DNA from: Scortum barcoo
Lineage: Eukaryota; Chordata; Actinopteri; Centrarchiformes; Terapontidae
Direction of reading: 5' to 3'
Length of the DNA: 64,000 bases
NCBI GenBank assembly: GCA_023238725.1
Contig: CM041550.1
Span: 4,597,044-4,661,043 of the forward strand
Part shown: piece after piece, positions 11,161-24,897 of the stretch
Layout: each line of letters begins with the position of its first letter
Position numbering within the stretch: position 1 is the first letter of the stretch
Translations under genes and position numbers: made by a program
Notes under the pieces: model-generated
Seen by the model: only the letters and a program-made list of their open reading frames with translations
Databases searched by the model: none
What the model was told of the DNA's origin: nothing

Positions 11161-14100
11161 CACTCACTTAATAAAAGAAATAAATGTTGCGACAAAGTGA
11201 GTAAGTGCACATTATTCATGTTTGTCACCTTTATGCAGTATAATTTATTTTTATTTTTCAGGACAAATTTCAAAACTGGCAACAGTATTTTTGCAGTTCA
11301 GTTACTTTTTTTTTTTTTTTATCTTAAGTTTTTGAGTTACGTTTTAGCTTTCACTTGCCCAATGGAGCTTTTCTGGGCTAAAAGGTGGAGGTTTTCTGCT
11401 TTAATGCCATAATTTAAACGAGGTATGGTGAGATCGTATTGGGTTATTGTATGGTAACTGTTAAAGCAAAAGTATTTGTTCTTGTTAATGATTGTTTCTG
11501 AGCTTCGTTTCTCCTCATGACACTTTACATACAGAACAGGTCTGGATCGTACTCTATAATATTATTTACAGATTATTTACAGAACAGCTTCTGTGTATCT
11601 GCGTGATGTTGAGCTCTGTTTTCTTCAGTTCAGCTGAAATAACAGACAAGTTTTTTTCTCACTTTGTTTTTGTTTTGTGAACTCTGGTTGTGCTGTGCAC
11701 ATATGTCTGCCTCCAACCACTTTTTTTGCCTCTTTTCACCTTTTCTCAGGCTCACCGACAAGTGCGCTCCTCAAAATGTCAAAATATTCCTTTCAGTGTA
11801 CTTCAGAGCGCCGCAGCTTTCTGGAATCAGACACTTCCAGCAAAGTGAAACAAACACTGAATGCCTCTGACTGCTTTTTCCTCCGTACCCACATAATTGC
11901 TGGTGATGATCATGATGGAGGCTCCTGTTGGGTTTGTTAAATATATCATTTAATTTTCCGTCTGCCCAGGTCCCTTCTCATTTGTGTCATGTGGCCCTTC
12001 TGTCCACTTATGTTAATGTCATGATCACCAGAAAGCAGTATAGATCACGAAAAAGCAGCTTGAAAGCTTGTTGTGTCGATCACAGAATAATTATTTTCTT
12101 ATCTCAAGCCGGCAATCTCGGTGTGAAAACAAAACAGCTTTTTCTCGTGGTCGTTTTGCGCCCTTTCACAAAAATAAACAGCTGCACCTACACATCTCCG
12201 AACGGGAGAAGCAATCGAGCAACCTGCTGTGCGTGACTGGATGCTAATTCATGTTTCTAGCAAACACACCTGGGCTCGGTAAGATCATAAAACATAAAAC
12301 ATTTCAAAGTTTTATCTGACAATGAAAATTTGACGGAAGTGTGCATCAACTTTTACCTGACTATATAATTTAATTAGACATCAAGCAACCTCACATATTC
12401 TGATCTTTGAAGATGATAATTTGGACGTTTCTGAGCTGCAGGAGGCTGAAAACATAAAAAATATTAAACATTATTGAAATATATGAAACTGAGAAGCCCT
12501 CAAAGAGCAAATATCTCCAAAAAAGGCTGCAAAAAATATCAAGGACACATCAAACTTAAATAAATGAATCTTTTCACTTGATTTGTATGGGAATGTCTCA
12601 CACATGTATCAGGATAAGTGCTTTATTTGAAATAAACCAACAGCCACATACAAACAATCGTCCTTCTTTATAAGTGTCTGCTGCCATCAATAAAATAAGA
12701 CCCTGTCAAAATGGAGATAACTAACAATAAACCTCAATAAAACAGCCACTCTCAGTCATCACTTTTCCTAAAAGCCTCATTCAGAATCACATTTGTAAAT
12801 TCAAATTGACTTTCAGCACAGAGCCCAAACATCACTTCATATAATCCTCATTCTGCAGGTCAGCTGTCGGTGTTTGACAAAAGAGTCCACAAGAGGAGAT
12901 GGAGAGGAGCGTTGTACGTTGTAAATACGACCATCAGCTCTCACTTTTAAGTGCAGTTACAATTAAAATTCAAGTGCCGCTGTGATCTGTTTATAAAGAT
13001 CTGGTTAAATGAGGACGAAGTTTAATAAAGTGCCAACACACCACGAGGAAGTCATTGTAAAGTTCACAAGTCAAAACCAACTGACTAATAGATCCAAAAA
13101 ATAAAAATGGAATATATGTCCTCCCTATAAAATGCAAAAATATAAATCAGGAACAACAATGCATTGCAAAAACAAAACAAAAGGACTCACGCTCACGGAT
13201 GCAGAGCCTTGAGTTGGTACTTCGGCCTTGATTTGATCTTTAGTCCTTGGCTCAGCTGATATCATATGGTCCTTACACCTCCGAGGTGTCACCGTAAGAC
13301 AGCTGGGATCTTACAAAACTCCTCTGTCTGCCTCCAGAAGCATTTTCTTTTTCCAAACATATCTCCTTCCTTTGTCCACCAGGCCACGCCCCCCTCACAC
13401 CTGTGATCCTGGAGCAGCAGCTCACCTGACCAGGAAGTACACATGGCAGATGACAGCTTGATGTTTAATCTCTCTGTTTAAGTTCTTCGTATTAAACCAG
13501 ATAATATATTTAACAGTGTTGCATGGAAGTTTTTAGATTACAACTGGAAAATAAATGACTTTAGAGGACAGTGTTGGATGGATGGATGATGTTGGAGTAT
13601 GGATTAAACAGCATTTAAAAAAATATCTGAATGTGATCACCTAATGGCCAAAGTTAGCACATTTAGATTTGGCACAGTGGAAACATGAGGCATTTCTTTT
13701 CACCCTCACAGAATAATTGGATGGGAAAGGCTCTAAAGTGGAGGATATGTGTTTCTGAGAGGCCCAGTTTCTCTGAAATTATTATCTTTGATCATCAGAA
13801 TTGGAGCAGAGAGCCAAACCGGGCCTCGGACACACTCAGGCACGCTCTCAACAGGAGGACTCTTTACATCAGTCAGAATATTTATAGAAAAGTGGAGCCT
13901 GGTGTACAAATCTACTTATTGTGTCCATAATTAATACATCCAGCTGACACGGAGCAATGTTAGCAGTCATCTAGAGGTCGAGTTCACTTTGCTTTTTGCT
14001 CCGTTTTTGGTCTCTAACAGCGACCAGAGGGAAATATCTGACTGTCTATTCATTTAACTCTCCACCGCAAACCAAAGCAACGAACTGAAAGATGATGATG

Positions 14101-14551
14101 TTGGCTCTTCCTTTATTTTTTCTACCTTTCTGTATGTCGCTCCTTCAAAATTATAAATCAGGAGTTCACTAATAGACTCCTCAGAGCTGAGAGGAGCTGC
14201 AGAGTCAGATCACTCCCTCTCACATCACACATTTTCTTCCATTGTTGGTCTCACATGTCGTACCATCTTCATTATACACGTGTTACCGTGCCCATTGTGA
14301 GCACAGGTGAGGTTATTTTCTGTTTGTTCCTCCTTGTAAATCCTTGGTTAGTTGTTATAGAAACGTGCTGCGTCTCCCGCGGTTCTTGTCAATGATCTGT
14401 TTTGTTATTCCGGTCGGGTCCCAGCCGATGCTTTTGTCTGAGTTTCTCAATCTCACTTCCACTTGAGAGCAAGCTGTTGGTTAATTGGAATTTTTTTTTT
14501 TTCCCCCTCGGCGGGCAAGAGAGGAGACATGCTGGCTTGTGACGGGGTCGG

Positions 14552-14555
<4 letters not shown>

Positions 14556-14582
<27 letters not shown>
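14556..14582. repeat. AC microsatellite
   Basis: Uninterrupted AC repeat of about 13 units. Confidence 0.92.
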
Positions 14583-17103
14583 TTCAAACATACCACATCC
14601 ATTAATATCTGGCTTTGTGCGAATTATGATTGCTGTCCACTCTACTCTGTCTACTTGTAATTACTATCATTTCGGTGATAAGGGGTTGATGCGAATGTGA
14701 GAAATCAGGTAAGAGAAGCAGAACAATTAACACCGCTCGCTGATTTTACTGTGATAATGATCCGATGATGTTTCAGGCACCTTGAGTATTTGTAGCACGT
14801 GTGTGCAAATGAACGCTGAAGTTGTGTGAAAAGCCCCATTTTGAAACGTGGCAAGCACGAGGCTGATCACACTGACCGACGAAGTCAAGAAAACAAGACG
14901 GTCCTTGAGTTAAAGTTTCCTAGAGCGGCGCAAATAAGGATTTTAATTTCTTTCTTTGTTTTTGCTAACAGTACTTCCTTTTTTTATGATTAATATCTAA
15001 CATAGATCAGATTTTAAAGGCAGTCCCAGAAGCCCTCATACAGTCACATAACCACACAGGTGTTTTTTTTTACCTTAAATAACATTAATAGCATTTATCT
15101 CCCTGGGGGCCTCATATATGGGGAGATTTCACCACAGTTCTTCCCATCTATTCATGTAACCGTGTTCAAGGTAATATTAATGAAAGAATCGCTAGAAATA
15201 CTCTCAGTACTGTCAACATCTCATGCAGTGTTTCATGTGATAACAGTGAAGGAGGTGTTAGAGCCTCTGCTGAATATCAGAATATAGTATCCTGGGAGTG
15301 GGGGGAAATATTACGCCAAACAGTCATTTTCTTCACTATTTTATGAAAAAGAAAAAGAAACTACGACGAGACACGCAGACACGGTGAAGCTCTCTAACCT
15401 CTCTGTTGATCTGAGCAGCCGGTGAGGTAAATTCAAATGAACTCTGACCAGGACGAGGTTGGAAAATCACATCAGTCGATTGCTAAAAGCAACCCGTACT
15501 GCTTAGCGACGTCCATAATCACCTGATTCTCCTTCCTGAAGCCTGCTACGACCCTGAACTCTACAAAGACCACACATAAAGGCTGTTTTTCATCAACCTG
15601 CTCGTGTTTACGTCTTTGACAGTCAGGAAGGAGCATGAGCTTTACGACTAAACGCGCCTGACAACACAGAGAATGACTGGTCGGCGGTGACACGCGAATC
15701 CTGCAAACCGTCATGTTCTCACACCGAAACAAACACGGAGCAAAAGTGGCAGCTCGTACTGTTTATACGCACCTGAAAACCATAACCAGGCTAATTATTA
15801 TTATATGAGCTTTCAGGTTTTATTGTGTTGCTAATATAATATTTAAATTTACAGGAAGGCTCTTTTACTTGCTCTTGTTTACTCTACATGTATATTCACT
15901 GTATTAATTACTGTGTCTTGCATTATATTAATCTTTGCTTGGAATATTTTACTTTCTCTTGGCACGAGGGAAGAGCAAGTGATAAGCTCGAGCTCTAAAA
16001 AGCTTGTACATTCTTTGGTTAATCCACCTTTTTTCATCTCAAATCATTTAGACTTTTGCCTAACTCTCCTCGTTTGCATCTACGTGCATAATGAGGGCAG
16101 AAAACTCTGGTATATTTCACTGTAAATGAATGTCATTTGCAGCCCAGCGTCTAACCTTACTTAAAAAAAAAAACTCAATCAGATGCAGCTCCTGAATTTT
16201 CAGTATGAGGTGGAACAACAACAGCGGAAGTGGCAGGAAACTGCGCTGGGACTGACAGCCCGATGGATCTGCCCACAGGCAGCCGAACGTAGGAGTCGTC
16301 GGAGGCTCCTGGTGGCCTCGTGGCGCTCTGTGTATTTCCACCCCGGAGCGTGAAGCCTCCACAGGAAGCATCAGTGGACGTCTGCAGGCTCACTGTACTG
16401 AAGTCCCTCCCTGTCACTTGGCGAGACACTTCCACCTGCATGAATGCACAGAGGCTTTCTTTTGTCATCCTCCCTGAAAAGCTGGAACATTCAGCTGTTT
16501 TTCCGCCTGTCTGGGTCCTGTTTTTGGACATTTTAGGAGCCAAAATAAGCCTGAAGTATTCGTACTAGCCATTGCATGTTTTTAATGCACTCTAATTAGT
16601 TTCTACCGCTACCTCAGAATCTGCAGGCTGTCATTAGACCGACAATGAGTGCCTGAAATAATTGTTGAACAGCAGCGATCTCCGAGATGCTGCTTGTCTC
16701 TGTGAGTCACAAACCCCTCCATGAACAGGTATACGGTGTGTGTCGGTTCACGGAGAGGCTCTCACGCTGTGAAAATACAGCCGCGCCGCAGTCATTATAC
16801 ACACATCTTTACATTGAGCGCTCTAATATTTCAGTTTGCAAACTCGGTTGCGAGAGCAGCTCTCACGCAGGGATGTTAAAAGTGGGCTTGAAAGAGCGCC
16901 CCATACGGCACAGCTCATTAACTCAGAAGTTTTACAGGGAAGGAAAACTTTGCCTCCAACTTTTACTAATGCTAAAAACAGTCTGCGCTCCGAGGAGTTT
17001 GTGTAGGTGGCCCTGAAGTCAAAACAGGAAATACTGAATCTAATGAATAAGTGGTGGAGGTGATTCTAACCACTTCATCTCATTTCTCCGGCTTTTTAGA
17101 CAG

Positions 17104-17128
17104 GTGTGTGTGTGTGTGTGTGTGTGTG
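17104..17128. repeat. GT microsatellite
   Basis: Uninterrupted GT repeat of about 12 units. Confidence 0.92.
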
Positions 17129-17741
17129 CATGAGCATCTCAGGGACAAAGGAGGGAGAAATTCAAAGACACGGAGGGCAACGGTTGATGAATGAGATCCA
17201 TGCGAATCCATCTGGGGTGATTTAAAATGAGGACCAGCTGTGAGGCCAACGTGGAGCCATTACTTTTCTTTACTCAAACTGATAGATGTCCACTTATCAC
17301 AACTTGCGTCTGGTACTGTATATTTTCCCAATTTAGCTTGATTGGTGCGGCTAATTATGCACGGTGACCTCTATAAACACAGATGGAGCCCTGTCACAGA
17401 GCCCCGCAAAGATGACGCCCGAAATTGGCTCCACGACCTGCGTGACCGTTTTGATAGGACTCGTAAATGAAGCGCTCACTAAACCCCAGATTTTGTTCGG
17501 TCTTAGCTTAGCGACCGGAGCCGTGTCGGCGTGTACGTCAAGCTTTGTTTTCAGCTAAGAGCGAGAGCAGCAGCGCCAAAGGCCCCGAACGTTCGACGAA
17601 TGGTCCCGGATCTATTCATCTGTCATTCAGCTACAGCTAAAGAAAATAATATGAGATTGTTGAGTGTGTGAATGTGCGATTTTGTGTTTGTAACGCAACG
17701 CAACAGCCTGTCAAAATAAATGCAGGCCTCTAAACTAACTC

Positions 17742-17758
17742 TGTATGTGTATGTGTGT

Positions 17759-17789
<31 letters not shown>
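17742..17789. repeat. GT microsatellite with ATGT interruptions
   Basis: GT repeat broken by a few A substitutions at its left end, followed by a pure GT tract. Confidence 0.9.
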
Positions 17790-18513
17790 CAGCTTGACAG
17801 CGGGAAGAGTAGAAGAGAAATGGCGAGAGCGCACAGGTCCAGGTGTTTTCCAAAAATGAGAAAAAAGGGTAAGAAGTGCTTGAAATTGATTTATAATCTA
17901 AAGTACATTTCGTCATGATTGAAGGTGCCGTTGTTCAGCTCGCGGTCGCGCTCGTCCGATCCCACAGTGCGCTTTCAGTTTCTTTTAGCGGGTTTATTTT
18001 TCTTGTAAATAAATCACAGTTCCACACAAAATGCTTTGTTAATTATTTTATAAATCTCGTTTAGCATAACTTACTTTAAGCCACGTTGTGGCTCCTAAAT
18101 GAACTAAAATGGTAGAGAGATATAGACAGACAATTGAGAGAGAGAGAAAGAAGAGACACAGTGCACACTACACGTGGTACTTCATTAAAAATACATCTAA
18201 TGCAATGTAAAAAAACTTCAGTAAAAGTATTTCATTCAGTACTTCAGTCTCAAAGATTTTCATTTTGTTCTCTTTCATAGTTCACATTTCTTGTTGTTAG
18301 TCATCGATCATTTCTTTGCTTGTTTGGCCATAATAACGGTTATCTCGCAACATTAGCAGAGACCAGAAAAAAAAAGTACTAAAAACACTAGTAGAAGTAC
18401 TTAAAGTGCTAAAAATATTTGTTCTGCTGTAAAACATAGTCCCTGTGACTGACATGTTGTGACATTAGCAGATGCATCAGCAGCATTGTACTGTTGGTGG
18501 TTGAGGTGGAGCT

Positions 18514-18516
<3 letters not shown>

Positions 18517-18574
<58 letters not shown>
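18517..18574. repeat. Long TA microsatellite (29 units)
   Basis: Pure TA repeat of 58 bases. Such a tract is self-complementary and likely to vary in length between individuals. Confidence 0.95.
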
Positions 18575-18577
<3 letters not shown>

Positions 18578-21500
18578 TGAGGGGCTGCAATGAGATGATT
18601 AATGGCAGGATTATTCTTTTTTGTGAAATAACACAGTTTTTAAAAAAAATTTTTTTATCTCTTCTGGCCTTAAACAGTTATTGAAATGAAGCCATCTTGA
18701 AAAGGTCTGTGGAGCGGCTGGAACATGAGAATCAGAGAGAATCTGTCCTTTTGTAAGGGGCCACAAAAAATGCTGGATAAAAGCCCATCAGTTCAATCTA
18801 AAAACTGTACTTGGTTAAATGTACGTTGTTTCTTTCCACCTCTGCTGTCTCCATCAGTTTGTGGGGTTAGGTTACGTCAGACAGCAGCCTCGTTCAGGCT
18901 GTGTGGGAGCTGCTCCCACATGCTTCTATATCAGAGTTTAGGGTAACATCAGAGGCTCTGTCCTGCTCTTCATTGGACTGGAGAGGTGTATCTGATAAAC
19001 ATTTACAGAGCACGTCGATAAGTGCTCATCAAACCTTTTATCCTGTAAAAAGGAAACGTTTTGTAACAGCGGAGGATAAATCAGCGTAACATAAAGCGTC
19101 CACACAAAACTCTGTTAAAAATAAATAACATTAAATGTGGTTTTAAATGTTTTGCCTTATAATCTGTCTCTATAATCGACTAGTTGCTCCTTTATTTCCA
19201 AGTTTTCTGTGGATCAGCAGCTTATGATAATGCCAGCTGTTTGCTTTAACCTTTCTTCTTATTTCACAACATGGTGCTAAATGATCATATTAATGTTTAT
19301 GTGATCCAGAAACAGTGTTAATAATAATTAACAGCTCACAGTAGTCATAAAAAAGGATAAAAAACACATAGTTTATAAAAGTACTACAGTATGGCACTTT
19401 AACTCCGATGTGTCTTGTGAGAGTCCTGGTCGAATGATAAAACTGTCCACAATTAGAGCTTTTTGAATGGATGTTGACCTGCTGTGGAAGTGCTAAACCC
19501 ATTCCTCAGCGGACGCCATTGAATGTAATTGTAAAAAAAAAAAAACAATGTATAAAAATAAAATGCATAAAAGGCCGTCCTGGTCACTGGTTCGACTCCA
19601 GCGGAGCGTCTGACAGCACGGCCCATCAACACTTGTGGAGTGCAGCCGGTGAAAAGCCCAGTGTGAGGTCAGGCCCAGAACAAAACCACATGGCACCCAC
19701 ATACAGCAGCCTGTTGACAGAAAGCTCTTAAAGAGCTGAAGCGTAAGATGTAAAATTGCATTTGGCTCTCATGGGCTAAAGTTTTTGTCACCATAGCAAC
19801 TTCAGAATATTTATGCCACTATGCCAGAATATTTATGGTTCACATATGTAAGTGCTGCCCTGATGTAACTATATATATGTATATTAGAAAAAATGTATCT
19901 GTCTTTATACTGGGATGGAGAGATGGAGACTTGGGACTCAAGTTGTGATGACAAGGTCTTGAGACTCGACTCTTCAGCCTTGAGACTTGAAAGCTCAACT
20001 CGTCTTGAGGTAAAAAATTAGAGGTGATTTGACCTCTGATCGATAAATATTGAAGCATTCTTTGATGTGCACAGTTTGTTGTTAGTCGGTGCCAGACTAA
20101 CATAAATAATTCATAATGTGACAGGATGCACATGCACTGTTTCCAAAATGTTTTATGTGACGATGATGAATTTAAGAGTTTGGTCATCAGACTGATAAAC
20201 TCTTGTTGAATTGGTTCAAAATGATGGAAACCTTCAGTCTTGATCATCAGCAGACCTTCAGCAGCTACTTGTAGACTTGACTTCAGTCTTAAGCTTTAAC
20301 TATAAAACCATCATCCTCTCGATTTTTCATAATTAACATCCCACTAGTTCAAGACTTCTGGATGCTTTGTATGTGATGAGAGCTGACTTCAAAGGCCCAT
20401 GAAAGTATTTTCTAATCCTTGATTCAAGCTTAAAACTAAAGAGGACGATCTTTGAGTTTGTACCTCCTAAACAGTGAACATCTCTCCTCAAAAAGCAGCT
20501 AAGGACCTGCCTGCATCTTTGTAATTTTCTGTTTTACTCATATTTAATTGCACTTCTATTTTAAGGTTTTTTTTTCCTTCCTAAGTGAGTGATGTTGGTT
20601 TCTTTTTGATGCACTTGAAATGAAGTTCTGCGCTTGAGTGGTGCTTAATATAACTAAACTTACTAACCTCCTACTTACACATTTCCTTCACTCAAGGTTC
20701 ATTTATTGGTGATTCTACAGCACAGGGTCACACAGCAAACTGCGACTCGTTGTCCCTTTATGCTACACAAGAAAAGAAAGAAAAGAAGCAGTTTTTAAAG
20801 CAGCAGGTCTGTAGTTTGTATTTAACTTAACATAAAAAAACCCACGTCACTGTGCACGTAACACCAACACCCTAAATCAACAGGTAACAATGGTCATGAG
20901 CTGCTTTCCTGGTCATTTTTGGCTTTTAATCCCTCGTGTACACTCACAGGCCACCGGCTGGTTGATATGAAAGCAGCAAATGAGGGTTTTCACCACTGTG
21001 GAATAAAAAAGCATCCTTGATATTGAAGGCGAGTTTGCAGGCTCTGAATGCTTGAAAGAAGTAATGGATACCTAAATTTTTGGCCAACTCCAGTCTCGAA
21101 ATAAAGAAAATTCATGGGTGTTGAAAAGAAGCGATTTATGGGATTCGCTTGTCACAAAAGAAAAATACTGACTGCCTTAAATCTGCACACACTCGCTCAA
21201 ATTTCTCTCTTCTAACCTCCGACCAGAACGATTACCTTTATGGAGTCACAGCGACTGTTCGTGTCCGGTGGCTGCAGTCCACACTCGGCTCTCGGTGTGG
21301 CTTTTGAGTTTACTGATACCTGCATGTTATATTCCATTAAAGGAAATATGCTGTTTTAATGTCACATGAGAACGTCAATATCATTTTCATCTCCATGCTT
21401 CTGTCACAGAAATAAAGCAGGTCCGGATAGAGTTCAACCTTGTGGGTCACAAAGACAGGAAGTGGAAAGTACTCGCTCTGCAGTGTTTCATTTATTATAT

Positions 21501-24456
21501 CCTCCTGAGGAAGTGAAATGGTATTTTCTTCACAAACTGGAAACATATCCTGTGAAAATGTTTTGCAAAATGTCCTGCAGTACTTTTTGCAAGAATTGTA
21601 GAGCCTGTGTGCCTAACAAGCCTAATCCCTGACAAAACGATCATTTTAATCCATCCCATAATCTTTCCTGAACCTCACCAAGTTGTTTCTGTGCCTAAAC
21701 TAAACCAGTTTTTCCACAGTGTTACAAAATCATAAATGATTTATCTTTCAATGAACATTTTTAAGGGTTTTGACCTGCTGACAGGGGGCGACAGATAAGA
21801 AAAAACACCTCTTCATATTATAAATGTCATAGAAAAACAATATATTTTCCCATTTAATAAACAGGACCTGGAAAGTTTAGTTCAGAAAACTCAAACTCAC
21901 TTGCTTGTCCTGGAGCTTTTGATTATTTTCATCAGCAGATTAAGATGGTAAGGAGGTTACATAACCTCACACTGTGTTTACAGATTTTATCCCAACAGAA
22001 AAAAAAAGTTTATTCATGATTTGAATGGAGCTGATATGAATAAATAAATGAATGCATTTTAATCATTTCCATGGTGCTCTATTTATGCCATGTAGCCTTT
22101 TCATAATTGGGCTCTGAGCAGCATTTTACTTTGGGGCGGTTTAAATTGTATTTCAAGGAGGTGTTGAAAAAGTTTGAGCCCTGGACTCAGCAACAACAAC
22201 AACAAGAAAAACAATGCCATGGTGAGCCAGTAAGTTTAGTCTTTACCTGCTGTGTCTGAGGAGAAGATGATTATTGAACTTTCTGAGTAGCGGCTGAACT
22301 CTCCGACTGATGGTTCACAGCGGCTGTATTGATACTGGAGCTCTACAAACGTCAAATAAGAGCCAAGAGAAAAACCAAACAGGAATGAAAAAGACAACAA
22401 GCTCTTGGAGGTAAGCATATTTAACCCAAGATTAAATAATCAGTTATATATTTTTTTTTAACTATAATCATCATTAAAGGTAACAAAAACAGTCAAATCA
22501 CACTCAAAAAGCAGCTTTTACCATCCCAATTCAAGCGAGCTTCATATACTGTGTCTACTGCAGCACACGCTTCAATAACACTGCATTTCTTCTGACTATC
22601 AAGCTTAATTTAATCGAGGCACGTTAACTGCTTGTGAAGCACGACTGAATCACAGCGCGTTGGGTTAATACGCGCACACTCATTTTCAGACTGTGAAAAG
22701 ACATTATAATGTAGGTCAGCGGTACACGCAACATGAAAGGAAACAAACAAAACAATCGCTCTCTCTAGCAAAATAAAAGTCTTTCTAATGTAACTGACAG
22801 GACAGAATTAACACAACATAAGGAAAAAAAAACACCTTTTTTTTACACTTCCTTTTATGTCCCTGGCCTCCAGGATTACAGACGCAAACAAGAACTAAGT
22901 GCTACTTGGTACAACATCACACAAATTGCCGGAGAAGGCGCAGGTTGCTTGTTTACACAGTGTTTACTAAAGAGCGAGTTACAAATGCAATGCCCACAGC
23001 GACTCAGGAGAGTAGGGCACATTTATCCACTGCCAGAGGGCCTTCACCTTAAGACTTCTCCTCCATGTTGATTATTAAAATGTGCACAAAGAAAACTGAT
23101 TTTTGCTCGGCACTGTAAGAACCTTGAAGGAAAAAACAAAGGCAACTTTTTTTTTTGGTGAACTGTGAATAAACCAGGACGGTACCACACGCTTGTTTCA
23201 TGCACAGCACATCCAACATAATACAAAGTGTCATGTCAGCTCACGTCAAATGACTTTGTGCAGGAAAATGTGCGTCCAATTTAAAGATAACGCTGACAAA
23301 GGTGTAAACTGCCTCCAAAAAACAGTGGGAAAGTGGGTCAACAGTGGAAAAAAACAACAAAATAAGCCATTAAATGCAGAGAAATGTGAAATTTTATTTG
23401 CTTTGCACACTACACAGGCACTCTTAGACACACAGAACATAAACCAGAGGCTTGGAGTACTCGGAGAGGTGCACATACCAAACAGTTGTCTTTGAAAATA
23501 TCTGCACAGGTAGTTTTGAAAAGATAACATGTAAAAAAAACAATATGAATACATTTACAAGAGCTACAAATTGTGTTTGGCTCAGACTGTTGGATGATTC
23601 TTCAAAGTCCCTCTGTAACATTTCCCTCCTGACATCCTGTGCAGAGGATACTGTATGTGTATTGTTTGTGATTTATGCTTTTAAAAATGCTATTTGTCAG
23701 TTCCTTATGTACTCAGAGGACACCGGTTGCTTCTGTAGTATTGCTGCTGCTGATACTAATCATATAAACTACTGCATGTGGCAAAAAAAAAGGAGTTATT
23801 GCTGATTTTTTTTAACTAAATTAATAAAGTGCCCCTCACTATTGGACACACACCACTTAATGTATAAAATACTTAAAGAGTGGTGAGGAACATGTATAAG
23901 CCATTTAATTACTTGCAATCATGTCAAGTTCATAAGCGCTGAGAGGATGTGAATGCACACGGCGGAGCTCCATGACAGAAAGGACGAAAACCAGCTGCAC
24001 TCTCAGTCCCATTCCCTCACTTTTCATGGTCAGAAGTAACCAGGTTGGGTTATGCACATGTTGGCCACCTGCTGCCGCGCACAGCAGCCTCTTCATACGG
24101 CGGGTTGGGGTTGTGTTTTGTCTGCTGTAAGTCACAGTTCAGTTCTGCGGTTCATAAGAATGCATAATGTTGAGACTGATGTATTGCTTTTTATTAACAG
24201 AGAAAAATCTTGAAAACATTGTTTTCCATTTTTATTATCTCATTACTGCTATTTTAATGATTTTTATGTGCAGAAACTGCCCACTGATGTTGTCATTTGG
24301 AGGAAAATTAGGCCACGAGTCAAGGAGTCAGTGATAACCATGTGACCGTGTAGAAAGTATGTGATGTATTTGACATAAACTGTCATAAGTGGTGCTCATG
24401 TTGTGCAATTGTAGCTAAACTATACTCCAAGCCATCCTGCAAGCGTTAAAATCACT

Positions 24457-24897
24457 TTAACTTATAGGAGACATGTACAGGATTTAGTGCCATCTAGCGT
24501 TGAGGGTCACAGCTCCTTTTCCAAGCAGTGTAAGAGAACCTATGGTGCCCTGCAGGTGCACGCTTTGGTGATCACTTTGCATATCAAAGATTGAAGAGAT
24601 GATCGATGATTGACCTACATATTTAGACGATCTAATTCTCTATCACAACTAAGAGGTTTCAGAATTAATCTCTGAAATCAATTTAAATTCTTAATCACAA
24701 ACCAGTTGACCGTCTCTTTTCAATGATCTGTAAGCAGGTTTGTCTGTTCTAGGCTACTGTACAAATAAGGGAGACTCTTTGTCCTGCTCCCTTTGTGGAT
24801 GTATTCAGGTAATTATACACTAATAAAAACACAATTATGAATACTGTGCCAATTTCTGCCAATAAATCCCCCTAAATCCTACACACCGCACCTTTAG
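24457..24897. mobile_element. Degraded non-autonomous inverted-repeat DNA transposon
   Basis: The left end, reading GGATTTAGTGCCATCTAGCG, and an internal GAGAACCTATGGTG fit a short element I remember as frequent in percomorph genomes. So do the right-hand AATTTCTGCCAATAAATCCC and CCTAAATCCTACACACCGCA. The outermost 25 or so bases are imperfect inverted repeats of each other (GTACAGGATTTA on the left; the complement of TAAATCCTACAC on the right). No transposase is encoded. The superfamily was not settled. Confidence 0.65.

Larger units (their letters stand above)
11161..24456. other. Intergenic DNA, central part
   Basis: No gene supported across 13 kb. Contents seen: AC run (14556-14582), GT runs (17104-17128, 17742-17789), a 58-bp TA run (18517-18574), and a stretch rich in ACTTG/GACTTG words (about 19925-20020 and 20270-20290) that looks like a decayed repeat. 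No transposase, tRNA or rRNA was recognised. Confidence 0.6.

Noticed and set aside
19575..19610. tRNA B-box-like word GGTTCGACTCC, possibly a SINE or tRNA
   Set aside because: The T-stem pairs over only four bases. No matching A box, acceptor stem or anticodon arm was found upstream at the right distance.
19925..20290. Repeated GACTTG/CTTGAG words, perhaps a tandem array
   Set aside because: The spacing is irregular and the copies too diverged to define a unit. Mentioned only as decayed repeat-like DNA.
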